Below are positions 8,758 through 17,038 of a DNA stretch of 64,000 nt, piece by piece. Made by a program: the position numbers and the translations under genes. Numbering within the stretch: the stretch's first letter is position 1; every line of letters begins with the position of its first letter. Below the pieces are notes generated by a model, which saw only the letters and a program-made list of their open reading frames with translations, ran no database searches and was not told the origin of the DNA. The DNA comes from Methanocella sp. PtaU1.Bin125 (GTDB taxonomy: Archaea; Halobacteriota; Methanocellia; Methanocellales; Methanocellaceae), in contig MVRA01000215.1 in the NCBI GenBank assembly GCA_002067315.1, positions 1 to 64,000 on the forward strand. The letters are read 5' to 3'.

Positions 8758-9960
8758 ATGAGAACAAAGACCGTGAAAGATATCGATGTTACTTCGAAAA
8801 GAGTGCTGGTGAGGGTCGATTTTAACGTGCCGATGGGCCCGGGAGGGATCAGGGACGATACGCGCATCAGGGCGTGTCTTCCCACCATACGATACCTGAT
8901 CGATAAGCGTGCCCGGGTCATCCTGTGCTCCCACCTGGGCCGGCCGAAGGGAAAGGTCGTCGAGTCGCTGCGGCTGGCCCCGGTGGCCGGACGACTGTCG
9001 GAGCTGCTCGGCCGGCAGGTGAAATCGCTAAAGGACTGTGTCGGCCCTGATGTTGAGACAGAGGTATCAGCCATGCGTGACGGGGACGTGGTGCTCCTGG
9101 AAAACCTGCGGTTCCACCCGGGAGAGGAGACAAACGATCCCGGCTTTGCCCGGGCGCTGTCCCGCCTGGCAGACGTCTATGTCAACGACGCCTTCAGCGC
9201 GAGCCATCGCGCGCACGCCTCGATCGTCGGCGTGACCCGGTACCTCCCCTCCGTTGCCGGTTTTCTCATGGAAAAGGAGCTCACGGTGCTGGGAGGGCTC
9301 CTTGAAAACCCCGAGAAGCCGTTCGCCGCAGTGATCGGCGGTGCAAAGGTAAGCGGAAAGCTGGGAGTCATGGAAAATATCGCGACCGGAGTGGATGCGC
9401 TGATCGTTGGTGGCGGCATGGCGGCGACGTTTTTAAAAAGCGAAGGTTACGGAGTCGGAAAATCGCTCGTGGAAGACGACAGGCTGCAGTATGTCCGGGA
9501 CCTGTCGGAAAAGGCCCGGTCGCTGGACGTCAGTCTCCTCCTGCCGGCAGACGTAGTCATTACCGAAAACCTCGACGGCAGCGCAGGGTCGCGGACGGTG
9601 CTGGTGGGCGACATACCTGACGGCTGGGCGATAGCAGACATCGGTCCGGTGACCATAGCGAATTATACCAGGGAGCTCGGAGAATGCAAAACTGTGTTCT
9701 GGAACGGCCCGATGGGCGTGTTCGAGGTGCCGGAGTTCGCGGCCGGGACCCGGGAAATTGCCACGGTAATGTCAACGCTCGGCGCGGTCACGGTCGTGGG
9801 CGGCGGCTCCACCGTTGAGGCGGTGAGCTCGCTCGGGCTGGCGGATAAGATGACACACGTCTCCACGGGCGGGGGTGCGACGCTCGAGTTCCTCTCGGGC
9901 AAGCCGCTTCCCGGCATCACCGCGCTGGCGGACGCTTCCCGGCGGGTCCTGCCAGCATGA
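8758..9960 (+). CDS. pgk: Phosphoglycerate kinase
   Basis: Catalyses 1,3-bisphosphoglycerate + ADP to 3-phosphoglycerate + ATP. The frame shows RVDFNVP, the substrate loop SHLGRPKGK, LLENLRFHPGEE, FLMEKEL, GGAKVSGK, the ATP-loop region FWNGPMGVFE and GGGSTVEAV, about 400 residues in all. The wording of the N-terminal half looks closer to bacterial PGK than to the usual methanogen enzyme, suggesting transfer; that is by eye only. The ATG at 8758 is preferred over GTG 8749 because GGTGATC, a strong match to the archaeal anti-SD, lies over the GTG and three bases before the ATG. The next gene overlaps its stop (ATGA). Confidence 0.95.
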   Translation: MRTKTVKDIDVTSKRVLVRVDFNVPMGPGGIRDDTRIRACLPTIRYLIDKRARVILCSHLGRPKGKVVESLRLAPVAGRLSELLGRQVKSLKDCVGPDVETEVSAMRDGDVVLLENLRFHPGEETNDPGFARALSRLADVYVNDAFSASHRAHASIVGVTRYLPSVAGFLMEKELTVLGGLLENPEKPFAAVIGGAKVSGKLGVMENIATGVDALIVGGGMAATFLKSEGYGVGKSLVEDDRLQYVRDLSEKARSLDVSLLLPADVVITENLDGSAGSRTVLVGDIPDGWAIADIGPVTIANYTRELGECKTVFWNGPMGVFEVPEFAAGTREIATVMSTLGAVTVVGGGSTVEAVSSLGLADKMTHVSTGGGATLEFLSGKPLPGITALADASRRVLPA

Positions 9961-10622
9961 GGTGTTACACAGGTCCGACAGGCAGGGACAGATTTTTAAG
10001 GCACCCTCGAGGGTTGCCGATCATTATCGATGTCCTGCTGGCATCTTCAACGATAGTCGCAGCGCTCTGGGCTGGCGTTGACAGGGTCATACCTATCGAA
10101 GATGCTGAGGAAGCGCTGGCGGTCGGTAAAGAGCTCAATGCGGTGCTCGTGGGGGAGCGCCACGGGATCCAGATCAAGGGCTTCGATTTTAACAGTTCAC
10201 CCCTGGCGATGCTGGAGACGGGGCTGGCCGGGAAGACCATCGTGATCACGACCGCCCACGGCACCCGCGTCATGGTGGAGGGCGGCATCATCGCCACCAC
10301 GCTGAACGCAGGCGCGGTCGCTGATCGGATAAAACTAACCGACCGCGCTTACATCCTGGCATCGGGTACAGGCGAAGACCTCATGGCGGCCCGGCTCATC
10401 GAGTACCTGGCCCGGGCCCCGGTAAAGGGGTATCCGGCGGGTGATAGGTCAGAGATCATCGCGAACGACCCGCTGTCCTTGAAATTGCTCGACGACATCA
10501 GGAACTCGGAGACCGGCGAGATATTATCGCGACGGGGCCATAAGGGCGACGTGGACTTCGTATGTTCCGCGATCAACAGGTTCCCTATCGTGCCCGTATA
10601 TCGAAACGGCTACATTAAATAA
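9957..10622 (+). CDS. comB: ComB-like 2-phosphosulfolactate phosphatase family protein
   Basis: A 221-residue ComB-family protein; ComB removes phosphate from 2-phosphosulfolactate, the second step of coenzyme M synthesis. Family landmarks are IIDVLLASSTIVAAL, GERHGIQIKGFDFNSSP, TIVITTAHGTR and the C-terminal SCSAINRFPIVP-like end. The usual motif is DVLRASS; here the Arg is Leu, so activity on the standard substrate is not assured. Its ATG lies inside the pgk stop codon, so the two genes are translationally coupled, an unusual setting for coenzyme M synthesis. Confidence 0.75.
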   Translation: MRCYTGPTGRDRFLRHPRGLPIIIDVLLASSTIVAALWAGVDRVIPIEDAEEALAVGKELNAVLVGERHGIQIKGFDFNSSPLAMLETGLAGKTIVITTAHGTRVMVEGGIIATTLNAGAVADRIKLTDRAYILASGTGEDLMAARLIEYLARAPVKGYPAGDRSEIIANDPLSLKLLDDIRNSETGEILSRRGHKGDVDFVCSAINRFPIVPVYRNGYIK

Positions 10623-10635
10623 TGCCCGGCGCAAG

Positions 10636-10820
10636 GGGCCCTGGTGTCGTGTCAGGGCCATAATGTCGCATTTTTCCCGGATGTTTTCAGGCAGTGTCTC
10701 TACGGGCTGCCAGCGCCAGGGCATCGTCGCTTTCCCGGCCTCATACGCGTGCGCGCGAGCGTCGGCCCCTCCCGCACCGTGCTCCCCATTCCACTACCTG
10801 GCTTGACACGACACTAGAAC
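10636..10820. repeat. Inverted repeat between convergent genes
   Basis: GTGTCGTGTCA (10643-10653) is exactly complementary to TGACACGACAC (10805-10815), with looser pairing around both arms. They bracket about 150 bases containing a GC-alternating motif (10744-10761). The region lies between the ComB-like gene and the dehydrogenase gene, whose 3' ends face each other. Confidence 0.6.
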
Positions 10821-10850
10821 TTGGCCATGCCACCATACGGGGCGATGCGA

Positions 10851-11831
10851 TCAGGCATGACTTTCTACGCCGCCACCGGCAATGACGGCGGTATTCACGA
10901 CGTTGCGGGGGTGGCCCCGGACATACGCCTCGACATTCTCGACCGTCACGCGGGTACAGTCGTCCACCGACTCCCGGGTCAGGAAGGCGATATGGGGCGT
11001 GAGCACCACGTTATCCAGCGCCCGGAGCGGACTGTCCGGGGGAAGGGGCTCGACCTCGAAGACGTCCAGCCCGGCCCCGGCTATCCGCTTCTCCTTCAAA
11101 GCGGCGGCGAGCGCGCGCTCGTCCACGATCTTTCCCCTGGCCGTGTTGACCAGGATAGCCGTCGGCTTCATCCTCGCGATCTCTGGCGCGCCGATCATGT
11201 GCTCGGTTTGCGGGGTGAGAGGCAGGTGAATGGTAACGATGTCGGATTCCGCGAGCAGGCTATCGAGGTCTGTGAACTTCACGCCCAGCGCCCGGGCCCG
11301 CTCCGGATCGGGATTGCGGGTGGTCGACAGCACGTTCATGCTGAAGCCGTGGGCGATCTGGATGACCCTCCTGCCGATGTGGCCCGTGCCCAGGACGCCG
11401 ATGGTCTTACCCATCAGCTCGCTGCCCATGTAGCGTCTCCAGTCGAACAGGCCTTTGTGCAGGTCTGTGTCCGCCCGGTCGACCTTCCTGAGCAGGTTCA
11501 ATGCCAGGGCAAAGGCGAACTCGGCGACCGAATCGAAAGCGTAGCCGGGCACGTTGGAGACGACCACGCCTCGCGCGGTGGCGGCCTGCATGTCCACGTT
11601 ATCGTAGCCGGTCTGCCAGAGGGCGATCATCCTTAACAGAGGAGCGTTGCGGATCGCCCCGGCGGTGAACGCGTGTCTTCCCGATATCACGATCTCCGCG
11701 TCCCTGATCCGCGTGGCCAGCTCGTCATCCGAAGCTGGCACGTTGTCGTAGGTTACGAGATCGCCTAGTGCTTTTAGCCTGGCCTCATATCCGGCCGTCA
11801 GGTATATCGGCTCTGAAATTACGATCTTCAC
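10851..11831 (-). CDS. D-2-hydroxyacid dehydrogenase, NAD(P)-dependent
   Basis: A 326-residue D-isomer-specific 2-hydroxyacid dehydrogenase. The Rossmann motif is VLGTGHIGRRV (~residue 145); the catalytic triad is Arg in NTARGKIVDE, Glu in FEVEPL and His in LTPHIAF. There is no ACT domain, so it is a short glyoxylate/hydroxypyruvate reductase-like or PGDH-like enzyme rather than the long SerA type. It starts 31 bases after the PEP synthase stop on the same strand and is probably cotranscribed with it, consistent with a role at the pyruvate/phosphoglycerate level. Confidence 0.9.
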   Translation of the reverse strand: MKIVISEPIYLTAGYEARLKALGDLVTYDNVPASDDELATRIRDAEIVISGRHAFTAGAIRNAPLLRMIALWQTGYDNVDMQAATARGVVVSNVPGYAFDSVAEFAFALALNLLRKVDRADTDLHKGLFDWRRYMGSELMGKTIGVLGTGHIGRRVIQIAHGFSMNVLSTTRNPDPERARALGVKFTDLDSLLAESDIVTIHLPLTPQTEHMIGAPEIARMKPTAILVNTARGKIVDERALAAALKEKRIAGAGLDVFEVEPLPPDSPLRALDNVVLTPHIAFLTRESVDDCTRVTVENVEAYVRGHPRNVVNTAVIAGGGVESHA

Positions 11832-11862
11832 ACCATCACCTTCTTAACCGTCGTTTGCGACA

Positions 11863-14298
11863 TTAAATCCCCGATTTCTTTTCGATGTCGACGACTCGCT
11901 TCGTGATCTTCATCACGGTGTCCGGGTTGAGGGATATCGAGCTGATCCCCTCTTTGACCAGGAAATCGGCGTACTCGGGATAATCGCTGGGCGCCTGCCC
12001 GTCGAGGGCGCTGTGTTTGCCGTTCCTCCGGGCGCCCTGGATAATCCACGAGACCATCTTCATCGCCGCCGGATCGCGCTCGTCGAACTCCGATGCCAGT
12101 ATCTCCGAGTCCCGGTCTATCCCCAGGGCGAGCTGGGTGAGGTCGTTGGAGCCGATGGAGATGCCGTCCACGTACTGGCAGAACTCGTCGATGAGAACCT
12201 CGTTGCCCGGGATTTCGCCCATCATGAAGACCTCCAGCCCGTTCTCCCCCCGCCTGAGGCCATTTTTCGCCATTTCCTCCTGCACTTTCTTCATCTCCTC
12301 GATCCGGCGGCAGAAGGGTATCTTGACGATGACGTTGGTCAGCCCCATGGTCTCCCGGACCTTTTTCATCGCCCTGCACTCCAGGGCGAAACCCTCGCGG
12401 TAGCGCTCGTTGTAATAGCGGGACGCGCCCCGGAAGCCTATCATCGGATTGTTCTCGTGCGGCTCGAAGTACTCGCCGCCGAGGAGGCTGGCGTACTCGT
12501 TGGACTTGAAGTCGCTGAAGCGCACGATCACCGGCTTCGGGTAGAAGGCGGCGGCGATGGTCCCCACGCCCTGGGAGAGCTTGTCGATGAAATATTCCTC
12601 TTTGCTGCTGTAGCCGTAGGTCAGCGCCTCGATCTCCTTTCTTACGCGCTCGTCCGCGATCTTTTCCGGATGTATCAGGGCCATCGGGTGTATCTTGATA
12701 TAGTCGCTGATGATGAACTCGATCCGGGCCAGCCCGCAGCCGTCGTTGGGGATCATGGAGACGGCGAACGCTTCCTCCGGGTTCCCGAGGTTGATCCTTA
12801 TCTGCGTCTTTGGCCGGGGCAGGCCTTTCAGGCTGGTTTTCTCCACGTGGTACGGCAGCTTGCCCGCGTAGACGTTGCCTATGTCGCCCTCGGCACAGCA
12901 AACGGTCACCTCCTGGCCCGTCGGGATCTTTTCCGTGGCACTATCGGTGCCCACGACGGCCGGGATGCCGAACTCCCGGCTGACGATGGCCGCGTGGCTG
13001 GTCCTGCCGCCGCTGTTGGTCACGATGGCCGAGGCGATCTTCATGGCAGGCTCCCAGTCAGGGGTCGTCGTGTGGGCCACGAGCACCTCCCCCGGCCGGA
13101 TGTCCGACAGGTGGGCGACGTCCTTGATCACGCGGGCCTTCCCCGTGCCGATCTTCTCGCCCACGCTCTTGCCGGTGGCCAGCACCGGGCCTTTCCGGTC
13201 CAGGATGTACGTCTCCAGGACGTCCCGCGGTTTCTGCGACTGCACGGTCTCCGGCCGGGCCTGGACGATGAACAGCTCGTTCAGCTCGCCGTCTTTCGCC
13301 CACTCGATGTCCATGGGCTTGCTCTTGCCGGCTTTTTCGGAATAATGGTCCTCGATGATCAGGGCATATTTCGCCAGTGTCAGCACCTCGTCATCGGAGA
13401 GGCAGAACCGTCTCCGGTCGTCCTCCGGGACCGGGACGTTCCTTGTCAGCTCTTTCTCCTTGCCCGACCCGTAGATCATCTTGATTTGCTTGTCCCCGAG
13501 CGTCTTCTTGATGACCGGCCGGAAGCCTTTCCTCAACGTGGGCTTGAACACGTAGTACTCGTCGGGGTTCACGGCCCCTTTGACGATGTTCTCTCCGAGG
13601 CCGTAGGAGCTGGTGACGAAGACGACGTCCCGGAAGCCCGTCTCGGTGTCCAGGGTGAACATGACGCCGCTGGACGCGAGGTCGGACCTCACCATCTTCA
13701 TGATGCCGACGGAGAGCGCCACCTTGAAGTGGTCGAAATGGTTGTCGATGCGGTAGGAGATGGCCCGGTCGGTGAAGAGCGAAGAGTAGCATTTCACTAG
13801 AGCGTCCTTCAGCTCGTCGTAGCCCCGCACGTTCAGGTAGGACTCCATCTGGCCGGCGAAGGACGCCGTGGGCAGGTCTTCGGCCGTGGCAGAGCTACGG
13901 ACGGCTACGTCGGTTTCCGGGCCGTACTGCTCGCAGAGCCGGTCATAGGCGGCCTTGATCTCCCGCCACATATCGTCCGGGATACTGGCGTTCAATATCA
14001 GTTCCCGGGCTCTCCGGCCCCGCTCGTTCAGGTCCCTGATGTTCGACTTATCCAGGCCCGACATTGCCTCTTTGAGCTTATCCAGGATGCCTGCCGACCG
14101 GAGGAAATGCCAGTATCCCCGGGCGGTGACGGCAAAGCCATTCGGGATCCGTACGCCCTTCGGGGACAGCTCCCGGTACATTTCCCCCAGGGAAGCGTTC
14201 TTGCCGCCCACCTGGGGCAGGCTTTCCATCCCGAACTCGTCGAACCAGAGAATATCCTTTTTCGTTACAGTAACTGTCCCCACCCTATTTTCGATCAT
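11863..14298 (-). CDS. ppsA: Phosphoenolpyruvate synthase
   Basis: Converts pyruvate + ATP to PEP + AMP + Pi, the entry to gluconeogenesis in methanogens. Domains: N-terminal ATP-grasp PPDK_N domain starting FGMESLPQVGGKNASLGEMY, swivelling phospho-histidine domain with GGRTSHAAIVSREFGIPAVVGT near residue 430, and C-terminal PEP/pyruvate TIM barrel with GFRGASRYYN, EFCQYVDGISIGSNDLTQL. About 811 residues, normal for the family. ATG at 14298 is preferred to GTG at 14304. A 15-bp palindrome lies 26 bases upstream, between this gene and divergent apgM. Confidence 0.96.
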   Translation of the reverse strand: MIENRVGTVTVTKKDILWFDEFGMESLPQVGGKNASLGEMYRELSPKGVRIPNGFAVTARGYWHFLRSAGILDKLKEAMSGLDKSNIRDLNERGRRARELILNASIPDDMWREIKAAYDRLCEQYGPETDVAVRSSATAEDLPTASFAGQMESYLNVRGYDELKDALVKCYSSLFTDRAISYRIDNHFDHFKVALSVGIMKMVRSDLASSGVMFTLDTETGFRDVVFVTSSYGLGENIVKGAVNPDEYYVFKPTLRKGFRPVIKKTLGDKQIKMIYGSGKEKELTRNVPVPEDDRRRFCLSDDEVLTLAKYALIIEDHYSEKAGKSKPMDIEWAKDGELNELFIVQARPETVQSQKPRDVLETYILDRKGPVLATGKSVGEKIGTGKARVIKDVAHLSDIRPGEVLVAHTTTPDWEPAMKIASAIVTNSGGRTSHAAIVSREFGIPAVVGTDSATEKIPTGQEVTVCCAEGDIGNVYAGKLPYHVEKTSLKGLPRPKTQIRINLGNPEEAFAVSMIPNDGCGLARIEFIISDYIKIHPMALIHPEKIADERVRKEIEALTYGYSSKEEYFIDKLSQGVGTIAAAFYPKPVIVRFSDFKSNEYASLLGGEYFEPHENNPMIGFRGASRYYNERYREGFALECRAMKKVRETMGLTNVIVKIPFCRRIEEMKKVQEEMAKNGLRRGENGLEVFMMGEIPGNEVLIDEFCQYVDGISIGSNDLTQLALGIDRDSEILASEFDERDPAAMKMVSWIIQGARRNGKHSALDGQAPSDYPEYADFLVKEGISSISLNPDTVMKITKRVVDIEKKSGI

Positions 14299-14323
14299 GA
14301 TCACACCCCCGGTGATTCAACCG

Positions 14324-14338
14324 CACCGGTAACCGGTG
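14324..14338. promoter_or_regulatory. Perfect palindrome between ppsA and apgM
   Basis: CACCGGT-a-ACCGGTG is a perfect 15-bp dyad in the divergent region of two gluconeogenic genes, 26 bases from the ppsA start. Position and symmetry fit a dimeric repressor or activator site. No second copy was seen elsewhere in the carbon gene block. Confidence 0.5.
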
Positions 14339-14544
14339 AATTGCCACATCGGCATCTGCCTGCGCACCATCCATAAATGAAATCCCCGTGTGTACATAGA
14401 TCGAACGGACTAAAAAAACCGGGCATATATTTTATCACCCCGGGACCGGGCACATCATGAATACCGCGGTGTTCATGTCAGCCTTTTCACATTTGCGATG
14501 GCCTCAAATTTTATGCATTGAGAGCGACATTTCAAGCGATCACC

Positions 14545-15780
14545 ATGTCTGACGGACCACCAGTAGCCAGCAAGATACTCCTCATTGTCATGGACGGGGC
14601 CTCCGACAGGCCGGTCAACGGGACGACACCGCTGGCCAGCGCGGATACGCCTAACCTCGATGCGCTGGCTTATGGCGGGATCAACGGGATCATGGACACG
14701 GTGGGCATCGGCGTGCGCCCCGGATCGGACGTATCGCATCTCGCCATTCTCGGGTACGACCCTTTTAAATATTATACCGGCCGTGGGCCGTTCGAAGCGG
14801 CGGGGATCGGGATCGACGTGAAGCGCGGCGACATCGCTTTCCGTTGCAATTTCGCCACGGTAGAGGACGGCATCGTCAGAGACCGGCGGGCCGGGAGGAT
14901 CGAGGACACGGACGAGCTGGCCCGGGCGATCCGGGAAAAGGTGAAAGTGCCCGGCGTGGACATCATCTTCAAAAGGTCCACCGGACACCGGGCTGCGCTG
15001 GTGTTGAGAGGCAAAGGCCTGTCGCCGGATATCACTGACACAGACCCGCACAAAAGCGGAGTTCCGTTGAGCGAGTGTCGCGCGACGACCGGCTCGGCCG
15101 GGGCGAGGCATACGGCCGACATCGTGAACAGCGTTTCCAGACAGGTCATCGAAGCCCTCGATCACCATCCCGTGAACATGGCGCGAAAAGAACGGGGCCT
15201 TCTGCCCGGCAACGCCATACTGATAAGGGGTGCGGGAGACGTGCCGGATTTACCCGGTTTCCACGGCAAATATGGCATGAAGGGGGCGGTCGTCGCTTCG
15301 CCCGGCCTGATCATCGGCATCGGGAAGCTTTGCGGCATGGAATGCCACACCATAGGAGGCTTGGGGATCGAGCTGTCCGGCTCGGTGGCCGACGAAAAGA
15401 TCGACAAAGCAGTGGCCGAGCTTCGCACGCACGATTTTGTCCTGGTGAACGTCAAGGGCGCAGACGAGGCGGGACACGACGGCGACTTCGAGCGGAAAGC
15501 GAGGTTCTTCGAGGAGATGGACATCTCGTTCAAAGGGCTGTTACACCTGCCGGACGTCCTCGTCATCGTCACGGCCGATCACAGCACGCCGGTATCGGTC
15601 AGGGGCCATTCGGCCGACCCGGTGCCGATCGTTATGCACGGGCCGGGCGTCCGTATCGACGACGTCGACCGCTACAGCGAGCTCATCGCGCATAAAGGCG
15701 GGCTGACCAGGATCAAAGGCCTTGACGTCATGCCCATAGCGATGGACCTCCTCAACCGGACAAAAAAGTTCGGGGCATGA
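14545..15780 (+). CDS. apgM: Archaeal 2,3-bisphosphoglycerate-independent phosphoglycerate mutase
   Basis: Interconverts 3- and 2-phosphoglycerate. A 411-residue member of the alkaline-phosphatase superfamily ApgM group: metal and active-site region LLIVMDGASDRP, the GSDVSHLAILGYDP block, GRGPFEAAGIGI, then C-terminal metal ligands in DEAGHDGDFERK and TADHSTPVSVRGHSADP. The ATG at 14545 is chosen; a TTG start nine codons earlier is possible. A TATA-like box (AAATTTTATG, ~14506) about 35 bases upstream and the lack of a Shine-Dalgarno suggest a leaderless or nearly leaderless message. Confidence 0.94.
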   Translation: MSDGPPVASKILLIVMDGASDRPVNGTTPLASADTPNLDALAYGGINGIMDTVGIGVRPGSDVSHLAILGYDPFKYYTGRGPFEAAGIGIDVKRGDIAFRCNFATVEDGIVRDRRAGRIEDTDELARAIREKVKVPGVDIIFKRSTGHRAALVLRGKGLSPDITDTDPHKSGVPLSECRATTGSAGARHTADIVNSVSRQVIEALDHHPVNMARKERGLLPGNAILIRGAGDVPDLPGFHGKYGMKGAVVASPGLIIGIGKLCGMECHTIGGLGIELSGSVADEKIDKAVAELRTHDFVLVNVKGADEAGHDGDFERKARFFEEMDISFKGLLHLPDVLVIVTADHSTPVSVRGHSADPVPIVMHGPGVRIDDVDRYSELIAHKGGLTRIKGLDVMPIAMDLLNRTKKFGA

Positions 15781-15889
15781 ACCCGCTCATGCCGGTGCAG
15801 GGGCGCCATTCGAAGCTTCTTTTCAGGGATATTCTTCGCAAATCGTTATTTTTATGCTGCCTGTACCTGTTAAACGTGGGGGATTTTAA

Positions 15890-16981
15890 GTGGCTGATAA
15901 GATCAAAGTTGCGCTCAACGGCTACGGGACGATAGGCAAGCGCGTCGCCGATGCCGTCGCACGGCAGGACGACATGGCGCTGGTCGGGATCGCGAAGACC
16001 CGCCCGGACTATGAGGCATATGTGGCGGCTGAAAAAGGATACGATATCTATGCGGTCGACGCTGCCAAAGCAGGACCGGTATTCAAAGAGGCGGGGCTAC
16101 AGATCGCCGGCTCCAACGAAGAGATGATCAGGAAGGCCGACATCGTCGTGGATGCGACCCCGAAGGGGATCGGCGCGAAAAACAAAGCGCTGTATGAGAA
16201 GCTGGGCAAGCCTGCCATCTTCGAGGGCGGGGAGAAGCACGAGCTGACGGGAATCTCGTTTAACGCGGCGGCCAATTTCGACGAGGCCATCGGCAAGCAG
16301 TACGTCCGGGTGGTCTCGTGCAACACGTCGGCGCTCTGCAGGCTCGTCTACGCCATCGACTCCGCCTTCGGCATCCGGCACGCGCACGTCACGCTGGTGC
16401 GCCGCGCTGCAGACCCGGACGACATCAAGAAGGGCCCCGTTAACGCGATCGTGCCCGATCCGATCACGCTGCCATCGCACCATGGCCCCGACGTCCAGTC
16501 CGTGATGCCGCACATCGACATCGTCACGGCAGCCCTGAAGGTGCCTACCACACTCGCGCATGTGCACTCCGTCAGCATCAGCGTGAAAGGCACGCCCCTG
16601 CGGCAGGACGTCGTCGACGCGCTCAGGAAATGGCCCCGGATATGGCTGATCCCGCCTTTGTACGGGATCAAGTCCACCGCCGGCGTGATGGAGCTGGGCA
16701 GGGTGCTCGGCCGGCCCAAAGGCGACATGATGGAGAACGCCGTATGGGAGGAATCCGTCTCGGTCGATAAAAACGGCAACATCAGCCTCTTCCAGGCCGT
16801 CCACCAGGAGTCGGACGTCATCCCCGAAAACATCGACTGCATCCGGGCGATGACCGGGCTCGCGAAGGACAAGCTGAAATCGATGGCCAAAACGGACCGG
16901 TCGCTGGGCATCGGTACGCTGAAGCCGTGGAGGGACTTCCCGCCGCATGCAGAGGGTGTGGAAGCAGTCACGGCGAGATAG
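15890..16981 (+). CDS. gap: Archaeal type II glyceraldehyde-3-phosphate dehydrogenase
   Basis: Phosphorylating GAPDH of the archaeal class, usually using NADP. N-terminal Rossmann motif KVALNGYGTIGKRVADAV, catalytic cysteine in VVSCNTSALCRL, followed by the HAHVTLVRRAADP and LPSHHGPDVQSV segments of the class. At 363 residues it is ~25 longer than usual owing to a C-terminal extension (LGIGTLKPWRDFPPHAEG). The start is GTG, preceded by GTGGGGG; a TATA-like ATTTTTATGC lies at ~15848. With pgk and apgM it supplies the lower glycolytic/gluconeogenic steps in one region. Confidence 0.96.
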   Translation: MADKIKVALNGYGTIGKRVADAVARQDDMALVGIAKTRPDYEAYVAAEKGYDIYAVDAAKAGPVFKEAGLQIAGSNEEMIRKADIVVDATPKGIGAKNKALYEKLGKPAIFEGGEKHELTGISFNAAANFDEAIGKQYVRVVSCNTSALCRLVYAIDSAFGIRHAHVTLVRRAADPDDIKKGPVNAIVPDPITLPSHHGPDVQSVMPHIDIVTAALKVPTTLAHVHSVSISVKGTPLRQDVVDALRKWPRIWLIPPLYGIKSTAGVMELGRVLGRPKGDMMENAVWEESVSVDKNGNISLFQAVHQESDVIPENIDCIRAMTGLAKDKLKSMAKTDRSLGIGTLKPWRDFPPHAEGVEAVTAR

Positions 16982-17038
16982 GCCAATATAAAAATCCGGG
17001 CATAGCGCCTGAAGCACGTAGCTCCGGCGAGAAAAGGT

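Noticed and set aside
12013-13800. 595-codon plus-strand frame inside ppsA
   Set aside because: Antisense shadow of PEP synthase; composition typical of the complementary strand.
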